From: Pseudomonadota bacterium
GTDB taxonomy: Bacteria > Myxococcota_A > Polyangia > Polyangiales > Polyangiaceae
Reading direction: 5' to 3'
Length of the DNA: 20,346 nt
NCBI GenBank assembly: GCA_023402175.1
Contig: JAEXCN010000214.1
Location: 1-20,346, forward strand
The translations under genes were made by a program, and so were the position numbers. Under the pieces are notes generated by a model. The model was not told the origin of the DNA. It searched no databases and was given only the letters and a program-made list of their open reading frames with translations. Position 1 is the first letter of the stretch. Every line of letters begins with the position of its first letter. Positions 1-6,336 of this stretch are shown piece after piece.

Positions 1-1289
1 CCGCCGCTGCTGCTCGCGCCGCCGCTGCTGGCGTCGCCGCTGCTGCCGGAGGAGCCGCCGTCGCTTCCGTCGGGGCCGCCGCTGCTCGACGACGCGCCGG
101 CGTCGCCGTCCGGCGTGCCCGGGTTGCCGAACTCGTAGGCGCCGATGTCGATCTTCCCGACGCTCACGCGCGAGCGCGACTTGAACGGGTGATCGTATTC
201 ACTGACCGGGGTCACCACCTGACCGCCCATCATCCCGGGATCGGTCCCGGCATCGATGCAGGGCGAGCCGGTGAGGAGGTGATAGTCGAACGTCGCCGCA
301 TTGGCGAGCTTGGCATCCGCGATCGAGCCCGTGAAGTTCGTCGTGAGGACCGCATTGCCCTGCGACGTGATCGTGCCTCCTCCCGCGAAGATGTTGTTCA
401 TCAGCACGGCGGGCTCCGTCGCCTGGTTCTGCACGAACGTCCCGTTTCCCTTCGTGTTGACGATCGTGTTGTTCACGACGAAGAGGTGTCGATCGGCGTT
501 CATGCCGTTCGACTCGCTCGCGTAGTCGATGATCGCGGAGTTCTGGGTCGTCGTTGCTTGCTCGATCAGGTTGCCGATCACGAACGAGAGACCGGCGTTC
601 GGCAGGTTGATTTCGTAGCTCGCGGTCGTGCCCGGCTCGTCAGTGATGCGGTTGTAGAGAATGTGATTCTGCAGCGCGCGCGACTTGATGAGATGACCGA
701 CCTTCGCGCCGTGCGTGTACGAGTACCGAAGCGTGAACTTCGAATAGTGGTTCAAGTACATGTTGTGCGACTGACCGTCGCCGGCGCCGTTGTTGGCGAA
801 CTCGCTGTTCTCGATCAGGACCTCACCGGTGTTGTCCGACGCGGGCGCGCCGAGGATGCCGTTCTCGTTGTCGTGGAAGTAGCAGCCTCGCACCGTGAGG
901 TTCGTGCCTTGATGGCGGATGCCGGCGCCGTTCTGGTCGGGCACCACGGCGCCTGCGAGCTCGAAATTCTCGATCGTCGCGTTCGGAGCCATGATGACGA
1001 AGATCCCCTTGCTCGCGGCGCTGTTCGCGGGGACCTTTCCGGCGTCGATCTTCGCGCGGCCGCCGACTCCGCGTACGGTGAGGTTGTCGGTCGACCACGA
1101 GCAGTGGTCGCCGTTGTAGTTGCCGGCCGCATCGACCTCGATGACGTCGCCTGCCTGGGCCGCGGCGATCGCTTCGCACGGCTTCGCGTACGTCTTCCCT
1201 GGGCCGACGGTACGCGTGGCGGCGTGAGCCGTACCGGCGGCGAAGGCGATCAGGACAGTCGAAACCGATACCGTGAGGAGGATCCGCAT
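1..1289 (-). CDS. Secreted right-handed parallel beta-helix protein, C-terminus cut by window edge
   Basis: The frame reads from ATG at 1289 down to base 1 without a stop, giving 429 complete codons. Residues 1-23 form a signal peptide (hydrophobic core, cleavage after GTAHA). Residues 25-390 show irregular short strands with Asn/Gly turns (TIENFEL, LTVRGCYFHDN, VLIENSEFANN, LFVVNNTIVN, VLMNNIFAGGG), the pattern of pectate-lyase-like parallel beta-helices. The domain closes with DIGAYEFG, a common end of such helices. From about residue 390 a Ser/Gly/Asp-rich linker runs to the window edge. In myxobacterial proteins such linkers often precede a cell-surface sorting tail, which would lie outside this window. 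No catalytic residues can be assigned, so it may be a polysaccharide lyase or simply an adhesive surface protein. It is divergent from the gvp operon. TAGCCT lies 6 nt before the ATG and no Shine-Dalgarno is seen. Confidence 0.85.
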   Translation of the reverse strand, partial: MRILLTVSVSTVLIAFAAGTAHAATRTVGPGKTYAKPCEAIAAAQAGDVIEVDAAGNYNGDHCSWSTDNLTVRGVGGRAKIDAGKVPANSAASKGIFVIMAPNATIENFELAGAVVPDQNGAGIRHQGTNLTVRGCYFHDNENGILGAPASDNTGEVLIENSEFANNGAGDGQSHNMYLNHYSKFTLRYSYTHGAKVGHLIKSRALQNHILYNRITDEPGTTASYEINLPNAGLSFVIGNLIEQATTTQNSAIIDYASESNGMNADRHLFVVNNTIVNTKGNGTFVQNQATEPAVLMNNIFAGGGTITSQGNAVLTTNFTGSIADAKLANAATFDYHLLTGSPCIDAGTDPGMMGGQVVTPVSEYDHPFKSRSRVSVGKIDIGAYEFGNPGTPDGDAGASSSSGGPDGSDGGSSGSSGDASSGGASSSG

Positions 1290-1365
1290 GGGCGCAGGCT
1301 AGCTCAGCCGTGCGGGCCAGCACAGAGCCGGATGCCGGCGGAATCGGAGGTGCTACCGTCGCATC
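1290..1365. promoter_or_regulatory. Divergent promoter region between the beta-helix gene and the gvp operon
   Basis: These 76 bases separate two start codons facing away from each other. On the minus strand TAGCCT (1301-1296) ends 6 nt before the ATG at 1289. On the plus strand TACCGT (1354-1359) ends 6 nt before the GTG at 1366. Both fit a -10 box (TANNNT) placed so that transcription would begin at or next to the start codon. A GGAGG at 1346-1350 is 15 nt from the GTG, too far for a good ribosome binding site. No convincing -35 boxes were found. The promoter reading is inferred. Confidence 0.45.
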
Positions 1366-3426
1366 GTGACTCGCGCGAGAGGACCGCGTTTCACGTTCTT
1401 CGGCGGGAAGGGCGGCGTCGGAAAGACGACTTGCGCAGCGGCAGCTGCGGTCCGTGCGGCGGCGGACGGAGCGCGCGTGCTCGTCGTATCGACGGATCCG
1501 GCGCACTCGCTGTCCCATGCGCTCGACCTCGAGCTTGGTGCGGAGCCTCGCGCGGTCCGGGATCTCGGCAAGCTTCGATCCGTCCCCGGTGGAGAGCTCT
1601 TCGCCGCCGAGCTCGATGCCGACAAGGCGCTTCGCCGCTGGCTGCGCGAGCGCGACGAGGCGATCCGAACGATCGCGAATCGCGGCACGTACCTCGACGA
1701 GGAGGACATCGACAAGTTCCTCTCGCTGTCGTTCCCCGGCGTCGACGAGCTCGTCGGGCTCATCGAGCTCTTTCGACTCTCGCGGGCGAAGCCGGTCGAC
1801 TGCGTCGTCGTCGACACGGCTCCGACCGGACACACGCTGCGCCTGCTCGAGATGCCCGACACGCTCTCGCGGCTCGCGCAGGTGCTCGACGACATGCATG
1901 CGAAGCATCGCTTCCTCGCGTCGAGCCTCGGCGGTGCGTGGCGGCCCGACTTCGCCGACGAGGTGATCGCGCAGATCGATCGCGAGGCAGCGGGCATCCG
2001 CGAGCTGCTCGGCGATCCCGCGCGCGCGTCGTTCACATGGGTGACGCTTCCCGAAGAGCTGTCCGTTCGCGAAGCCGAGGACGGCGTCGCCGGCATCCGG
2101 GCGCTCGGCGTCCACGTCCAAGTCGTCGTCGCGAACCGAGTCTGGCCGTCGCCGGATCGGCCGTGCCCGCTCTGCACGCCGCGCGCCGTCGCCGAGCACA
2201 AATGGCGCGCGCGCATCGACGAGAGCTTCTCGGAGGCGACCGTCCTCGAGGTGCCTGCGCGGACGAACGAGCCGCGCGGTCTCGGCTCACTCCTCGAGAT
2301 CGCGAACAGCGTGCGACACCTCGACCTCGGGAGTGCGCGCGTTTCTCGACGAACGAAGAGCGCAGGGCGGGCCAGCGCCGTGCTCGCGAGCGCGGAGGCG
2401 AACGGCGGCGCGACGATCGCCCATCCGCCGCCGGCGATGTCGCCGATCGCTCCGTCGGTGCGCCTCGCGCTCTTCGGTGGCAAGGGCGGCGTAGGAAAGA
2501 CGACGGTCGCGGCGGCGTCGGCGATCGAGATCGCGGGGACGCGTCCTCGCGAGCGGGTCCTCCTCTTGTCGACGGACCCTGCCCATTCGCTGGGTGACGC
2601 CCTCGACATGGAGACGACGGACGAGCCGCGCGCGGTCCTGCCGAACCTCGACGTGCGCGAGCTCGACGCGACGAAGGCGTGGCAGTTCGAGCGCGAGCGC
2701 TATCGGCAAGCGATCGACGAGCTGTTCTCGTCGATCTTCACCGGACGCATGGACGCGACGTTCGATCGAGCAGTGCTCGAGGACCTGGTCGATCTCGCGC
2801 CGCCCGGCATCGACGAGCTCCTCGCGCTCGTCACGTTGCTCGATGCGCTACTGGGGGACGCCGGTGACGATGCGGGGCGCGCAGCGAGGCAGCGCCGCTA
2901 CGACGTCGTCGTGGTCGACACCGCTCCGACGGGGCACACGCTTCGCCTCCTCGCGTTGCCGCAGAGCGCGCTCGAGTGGGTGCACGCGCTCATGAGCATC
3001 ATCCTCAAGTACCGGAGCGTCGTCGGGCTCGGTGAGCTCGCGAGCGATCTGACGCAGCTCGCTCGCCGACTACGCGCGCTTTCGGCGTTGCTCACGGACC
3101 CGGCGCGCTGCGCGTTCGTCATCGTGACGCGTCCCGCGGCGCTGCCACGGCTCGAGACCGAGCGGCTCGCGAGCGAGCTGAGGCGGCTGCGCGTGCCGGT
3201 CACCGCGATCGTCGCGAATGCCGTCACCTCGCCCGAGTGCGCACGCTGCGCCGAAGCCGCCGAGACCGAGACGGTCGAGCTCGATCGGCTCGAACGCCTC
3301 GCGTACCGCGCTGCACGCTCGCCGCGGCTCGTCTCGGCGCCGGCCGTTTACCCCGGCCCGCGCGGGGCTCGGCAACTCCGCCTGTGGCGGGACGCGTGGA
3401 CCGAACGTGGGGCGCGCTCCAAATGA
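1366..3426 (+). CDS. Tandem Get3/ArsA-family ATPase heading the gas vesicle operon
   Basis: The 686-residue protein has two homologous ATPase halves joined by a linker at about 320-365. Half 1 has the deviant Walker A GGKGGVGKTT (13-22, signature Lys15), STDPAHS (42-48), DTAPTGHT (150-157) and CPLC (267-270). Half 2 has GGKGGVGKTT (371-380), STDPAHS (402-408), DTAPTGHT (518-525) and CARC (625-628). These are hallmarks of the ArsA/Get3/TRC40 family. The CxxC in each half sits where Get3 dimers bind zinc, while arsenite-pump ArsA uses other cysteines. A single-chain pseudo-dimer of Get3 type is therefore likelier than an arsenic efflux ATPase, and no arsB or arsD is nearby. The GTG at 1366 was chosen because the P-loop begins at residue 13. 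The stop overlaps the next start (ATGA). Inferred role: ATP-dependent handling of hydrophobic gas vesicle proteins. The family call is firm; the function is not. Confidence 0.9.
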   Translation: MTRARGPRFTFFGGKGGVGKTTCAAAAAVRAAADGARVLVVSTDPAHSLSHALDLELGAEPRAVRDLGKLRSVPGGELFAAELDADKALRRWLRERDEAIRTIANRGTYLDEEDIDKFLSLSFPGVDELVGLIELFRLSRAKPVDCVVVDTAPTGHTLRLLEMPDTLSRLAQVLDDMHAKHRFLASSLGGAWRPDFADEVIAQIDREAAGIRELLGDPARASFTWVTLPEELSVREAEDGVAGIRALGVHVQVVVANRVWPSPDRPCPLCTPRAVAEHKWRARIDESFSEATVLEVPARTNEPRGLGSLLEIANSVRHLDLGSARVSRRTKSAGRASAVLASAEANGGATIAHPPPAMSPIAPSVRLALFGGKGGVGKTTVAAASAIEIAGTRPRERVLLLSTDPAHSLGDALDMETTDEPRAVLPNLDVRELDATKAWQFERERYRQAIDELFSSIFTGRMDATFDRAVLEDLVDLAPPGIDELLALVTLLDALLGDAGDDAGRAARQRRYDVVVVDTAPTGHTLRLLALPQSALEWVHALMSIILKYRSVVGLGELASDLTQLARRLRALSALLTDPARCAFVIVTRPAALPRLETERLASELRRLRVPVTAIVANAVTSPECARCAEAAETETVELDRLERLAYRAARSPRLVSAPAVYPGPRGARQLRLWRDAWTERGARSK

Positions 3427-4235
3427 CCGACAGAAAAGCTATGCTGGCGGCCCGGATGAACGGCAGCTCGAGCGCTACGTACGTCTATTGCGTCGTGAAG
3501 AGCGAACACGCTCCGAAGCTCTCACGCGTTCCGAAGGGGCTCGCCGACGCAGGAAAGCCGAGGCTCCTCGACGCGGGCGACGGCTATTCGTTGATTGCCG
3601 CGAGCGCGCCGCTCGATCAATACGACGCGGCCGCGATCGACGCGAAGCTCCGCGACATCGACTGGGTCGGCGCGCGCGCCTCCGAGCACGAAGCCGTCGT
3701 CGAGTACGCTCAGAGCCTCGGCACCGTCGTCCCAATGAAGCTGTTCACGCTCTTCTCGACGGATGAGCGAGCGGTCGACCACGTCCGCAAGATGAAGAAG
3801 ACGCTCGATCGCGTCGTCGCTCGGATCGCGGGCTGCGAGGAATGGGGCCTGCGCATCCTCTTCGACGAGGCGCGCGCCGCGCGTGCCGCTGCCGAGGAGG
3901 CTCGCTCGAAGAAGGTCGCCAGCGGCAAGGACTTCTTGCTGCGGAAGAAGGCGCTCGACGACCAGCGTCGCAGCACGGGAGCGCTCGCGGCCGAGCGCGT
4001 CGATGCGCTCTACGAGAGCCTCGCGCGCACCGTGAAGAGCGCGCAGCGTCGCGCCGCGCCGAACCGCGAGCTGGCCGGACGGGTGCTGCTCGATGCGGTC
4101 TTCCTCGTCGCGCAGCCCGACGTGGAGAAGGTGAAGGCGACCGTCGCCGCATCCGCCGAGAAGCTCGCGGCCGACGGCTTCGACATCACGCTCAGCGGTC
4201 CATGGCCGGCGTACAGCTTCATCGGAGCCCGATGA
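3423..4235 (+). CDS. gvpF/L: GvpF/GvpL-family gas vesicle protein (first copy, 270 aa)
   Basis: The protein opens with the family strand ATYVYCVV (18-25) and closes with DITLSGPWPAYSFIG (254-268), the signature C-terminal GPWPPYSF motif of GvpL/GvpF. Between them are SEHEAVVEYAQSLGTVVPMKLFTLF (family motif H-x-V-hydrophobic…P-hydrophobic-F, about 88-111) and a charged Ala/Arg/Lys-rich helix (about 145-185) that looks like a coiled coil. Family members are accessory or minor components that contact GvpA-type subunits during gas vesicle assembly. The start at 3423 makes an ATGA overlap with the preceding ATPase gene, like the other junctions of this operon. ATGs at 3441 and 3456 are alternatives, and the latter has TATGCT 10 nt upstream. 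Family identity is clear, but F cannot be told from L by eye. Confidence 0.93.
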   Translation: MTDRKAMLAARMNGSSSATYVYCVVKSEHAPKLSRVPKGLADAGKPRLLDAGDGYSLIAASAPLDQYDAAAIDAKLRDIDWVGARASEHEAVVEYAQSLGTVVPMKLFTLFSTDERAVDHVRKMKKTLDRVVARIAGCEEWGLRILFDEARAARAAAEEARSKKVASGKDFLLRKKALDDQRRSTGALAAERVDALYESLARTVKSAQRRAAPNRELAGRVLLDAVFLVAQPDVEKVKATVAASAEKLAADGFDITLSGPWPAYSFIGAR

Positions 4236-4558
4236 GCGCGCGGAAACGATCGAAAGCGGCCTTGCCCGAGCCGGTGCTCGAGGGCATCGATGCTTCGCTT
4301 CTCGACATCGTCGATCACGTGCTCACGAAAGGGATCGTCCTCACGGGTGATCTCGTCCTCGGCGTGGCCGACATCGATCTCGTCTACCTTCGCCTGTCGG
4401 CCGTGTTGTGCGCGGCCGATCGCATCCTCGGACCATCTCCCGATTCGTCCAAACGCCGCGCGAGGCACGCAGCGCCGAGGGGCATGGCGGGCAACATCGG
4501 ATCGCCGCTACTCGGCCGCGCTGCCGCTCCGGTGAAGCCACGAGCGAAGCGCGCGTGA
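4232..4558 (+). CDS. GvpA-family small gas vesicle protein, J/S type, with basic tail
   Basis: This 108-residue protein holds the GvpA-family core (PF00741) at about residues 16-66: SLLDIVDHVLTKGIVL, then GDLVLGVADIDLVYLRLSAVL. Compared with recalled family members, the GDL…A..DLVYL stretch is nearer GvpS/GvpJ than the main shell protein GvpA, which typically reads KGIVIDAWVRVSLVGIELL. Residues 67-108 form an Arg/Lys/Pro-rich tail (KRRAR, KPRAKR) with no GvpA counterpart. The ATG overlaps the previous stop (ATGA at 4232-4235) and the stop overlaps the next GTG start (GTGA at 4555-4558). It is the only GvpA-family gene in the window, so it is either the structural subunit of a reduced vesicle or a minor cap/nucleation subunit whose partner GvpA is encoded elsewhere. 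Confidence 0.88.
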   Translation: MSARKRSKAALPEPVLEGIDASLLDIVDHVLTKGIVLTGDLVLGVADIDLVYLRLSAVLCAADRILGPSPDSSKRRARHAAPRGMAGNIGSPLLGRAAAPVKPRAKRA

Positions 4559-5223
4559 CGCTGTATCTCTACGCGCTCGTCGATCGACCGCCGCGAAGCA
4601 AGGAGCGACTCGGGAGGGGGCTCGCACGCGAGGCCCTCTCGGTCGTCCGCGTCGGAAAGACCTTCGTCATCGTCGAGCCCCGGCGTAAGCCGCGTGAAGC
4701 GACGACGCGCGCGATTGTCGGGCACGACCGCGTCGTCCGGCGCATCGCGAAGCTCGTACCGGCGGTCTTGCCGCTTCGTTTCGGAACGACCGTCGCCGAT
4801 CGCGCTGCGCTCGCTGCGCTGCTTCGGCCGCTCGAGGGATCGATCGGTCCTGCGTTCGAGCGTGTGCGCGGCGCCGTCCAGCTCACGCTTCGTGTCGCGG
4901 GACGGCAGACGCCGCCCGTCATTCCCGAGCGCGTGGGTCCTGGCACGCGCTGGATCGCCGAACGGCTCGCGCGACAGCAGGTGCCCGAGATCGCCGTGAT
5001 CACCGAGGCGACGCGGCCGTTCGTACGCGACGCGCGCGCCGAACGGCACGATCGGCGTCGCGATCGCGGCCTGTATTTCGCGTCCGTCTATCATCTCGTC
5101 GCGCGCGAGGACGTCCCGGCCTGGCGCAGGGCGCTCGCGCGCTCGATCGCGCAGCTTCCACGCGGTGTTCGTGTGACGACGACCGGCCCCTGGCCCCCGT
5201 GGGCGTTCGCGGAGCTCTCGTGA
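4555..5223 (+). CDS. gvpF/L: GvpF/GvpL-family gas vesicle protein (second copy, 222 aa)
   Basis: The protein begins TLYLYALVD (2-10), the usual first strand of GvpF/L proteins. It has GHDRVVRRIAKLVPAVLPLRFGT (56-78), matching the family H-x-x-V…PLRFGT motif, and ends with VTTTGPWPPWAFAEL (207-221), the signature C-terminus. It lacks the long charged helix of the first copy and is about 50 residues shorter, so the two are diverged paralogs rather than a recent duplication. The GTG start at 4555 was chosen because it gives a 4-base GTGA overlap with the preceding gene and places the N-terminal strand at residue 2. Likely role: accessory factor in gas vesicle assembly. Family assignment is strong. 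Confidence 0.93.
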   Translation: MTLYLYALVDRPPRSKERLGRGLAREALSVVRVGKTFVIVEPRRKPREATTRAIVGHDRVVRRIAKLVPAVLPLRFGTTVADRAALAALLRPLEGSIGPAFERVRGAVQLTLRVAGRQTPPVIPERVGPGTRWIAERLARQQVPEIAVITEATRPFVRDARAERHDRRRDRGLYFASVYHLVAREDVPAWRRALARSIAQLPRGVRVTTTGPWPPWAFAELS

Positions 5224-5702
5224 CGAAGTCGAAGTCGAAGTCGAAGTCGAGGTCGAAGAAGATCGCCGTGACGAAGAAGACCGCCGCGACGAAGAAGACC
5301 GCCGCGACGAAGAAGCGTGCTGCGAAGACGCCGCGAACGCGCCGTGGAATGACGTTGCCGAACGCAAACGTCGCCGAGCTCCACGTGCAGGAGATCGAGA
5401 GCCTCCGCGCGGAGGTGGAGCGCAAGAGCGCGCAGCTCCTCCCGCGATGGAACGCGAACCCCGAAGACGTGCAGAAGTCGGTCGCGCAGCTCGTGCTCGC
5501 GCTCGTCGAGTTCCTGCGCAAGCTGCTCGAACGTCAGGCCATCCGGCGGATGGAAGCGGAGACGCTCGATCCCGAAGAGATCGAGCGCATCGGCCTCGCG
5601 CTGATGCGCCTCGAGGAGGCGGTGCACGATCTTGCAGCGCGCTTCGGGCTCGCTCCCGAAGACCTCAACCTCGATCTGGGCCCGCTCGGCCGGCTGACCT
5701 GA
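5220..5702 (+). CDS. gvpK: GvpK gas vesicle protein with Lys-rich N-terminal extension
   Basis: Residues 83-160 match GvpK (PF05121): VQKSVAQLVLALVEFLRKLLERQAIRRM, then GLALMRLEEAVHDLAARFGLAPEDLNLDLGPLGRL, with the diagnostic FGL.PEDLNLDLGPLG ending. GvpK is a conserved accessory protein needed for vesicle formation in characterised systems. Residues 2-42 are unusual: a KS-repeat (KSKSKSKSRSKK) followed by TKKTAATKKTAATKKRAAKT, resembling histone H1-like tails. They are encoded by short in-frame DNA tandem repeats. The GTG at 5220 was chosen because it overlaps the upstream stop (GTGA), as at the other junctions. Later starts such as the ATG at residue 44 would remove the basic head, so its presence depends on this start. 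This is the last gene of the operon; it is convergent with a lipoprotein gene 36 bases downstream. Confidence 0.93.
   Translation: MTKSKSKSKSRSKKIAVTKKTAATKKTAATKKRAAKTPRTRRGMTLPNANVAELHVQEIESLRAEVERKSAQLLPRWNANPEDVQKSVAQLVLALVEFLRKLLERQAIRRMEAETLDPEEIERIGLALMRLEEAVHDLAARFGLAPEDLNLDLGPLGRLT
5225..5254 (+). repeat. Hexamer tandem repeat GAAGTC in the 5' end of gvpK
   Basis: Four perfect copies of GAAGTC (5225-5248) are followed by one variant GAGGTC (5249-5254). They encode alternating Lys-Ser. Because the unit is a multiple of three, copy-number change would alter protein length without breaking the frame. Confidence 0.95.
5270..5323 (+). repeat. 18-bp tandem repeat in the 5' end of gvpK
   Basis: GACGAAGAAGACCGCCGC occurs twice in perfect tandem (5270-5287, 5288-5305), followed by a diverged third unit (5306-5323). 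It encodes the TKKTAA repeat of the basic head. Confidence 0.95.
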
Positions 5703-5738
5703 TCCGAGATCGCGCTCTGATTCGATCGCGCTCGACGC

Positions 5739-6269
5739 TCACTTCGCGACGACCTCGACGCGCCACTTGATCTCGGCGTTGCTGTCCGTGAGCGGCGTGA
5801 CCTCGACGAAGTAGTCGGCGTTCGTGACGAAGGGGACGATACCGGCGTTGTCCGGCGTCAGCTCCGTCGTGTCGTGACCCGCGACGTCGACGCGCAGCCG
5901 AACGCGGCCGGTGAAGTTGATCGACATCGTCTTCGCTTCCGGCTTCAGCCGGAACGTGAGGAAGTCCTTGTCGTCGCGGCGAGAAAGGGTGCCGCATCGA
6001 ACGGGAGAGAGGACATTAGCCTCATCCTTGTTGTCGTTCGGCTCTTCTTCGGCGGTGCACGTGCCATTGCCGCCCGACGTTCCGGAGGCTCCGCTGGAGG
6101 ACGCCGTCGTGCCGCTGCTGCTGCCGGTGCCGCTGCTGGTCGCCCCGCTGGACGACGAGCCCGACGCTCCGAGGAGCACATCCTGAGTCTCTGCACCGGA
6201 ACATGCGGTGGCCAGTACCCCCGTGCAGGTGAGTGCGACGGCGACGTAAAGAATTACAGGACGAACCAA
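5739..6269 (-). CDS. Lipoprotein with Ser/Gly linker and pre-peptidase C-terminal-like domain
   Basis: This 176-residue protein has a hydrophobic signal (1-22) ending ATAC, with Cys23 as the likely lipidated residue. Residues 33-70 are an almost pure Ser/Gly/Thr/Ala linker. The rest contains EEEPNDNKDEAN (74-85), then CGTLSRRDDKDFLTFRL and a VRLRVDVAG strand. That fits the bacterial pre-peptidase C-terminal (PPC) beta-sandwich, which usually starts with EPND and has a D.D.F motif. PPC domains are typically attached to secreted enzymes; here it stands alone on a lipid anchor. The start is TTG at 6269, supported by GGGAG at 6280-6276, 6 nt upstream. It is convergent with gvpK and divergent from the large TPR gene. 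No enzymatic role is visible. Confidence 0.82.
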   Translation of the reverse strand: MVRPVILYVAVALTCTGVLATACSGAETQDVLLGASGSSSSGATSSGTGSSSGTTASSSGASGTSGGNGTCTAEEEPNDNKDEANVLSPVRCGTLSRRDDKDFLTFRLKPEAKTMSINFTGRVRLRVDVAGHDTTELTPDNAGIVPFVTNADYFVEVTPLTDSNAEIKWRVEVVAK

Positions 6270-6336
6270 GTGGATCTCCCTCGCCGACGGTACTGCGGCG
6301 CACCCGTCATCTTAGCCTAGGTGTACCCTGAGGCCC
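6270..6336. promoter_or_regulatory. Divergent promoter region with CCTAGG palindrome
   Basis: Starts at 6269 (minus) and 6337 (plus) face away from each other. The centre holds the palindrome CCTAGG (6316-6321), so TAGCCT (6313-6318, plus) and TAGGCT (6319-6314, minus) overlap as possible -10 boxes. A further TAAGAT lies at 6314-6309 on minus, and TACCCT (6324-6329) ends 7 nt before the plus-strand ATG. The overlap implies the two promoters may compete. No -35 box is convincing. Confidence 0.4.

Noticed and set aside
189..2597. 802-residue open frame on the plus strand
   Set aside because: It runs antisense to the beta-helix gene and then out of frame through the ATPase gene. Its translation is Arg/Ala/Val-rich with no motif, a normal effect of high GC.
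1366..3426. Reading the ATPase as part of an arsenic resistance operon with the ArsC-family gene at 11476
   Set aside because: The two are 8 kb apart with unrelated genes between them, no arsB, arsD or arsR is seen, and the CxxC placement is Get3-like.
5703..5738. Terminator between gvpK and the lipoprotein gene
   Set aside because: The gap holds a direct repeat (GATCGCGCT twice) rather than an inverted repeat; no stem of useful length was found.
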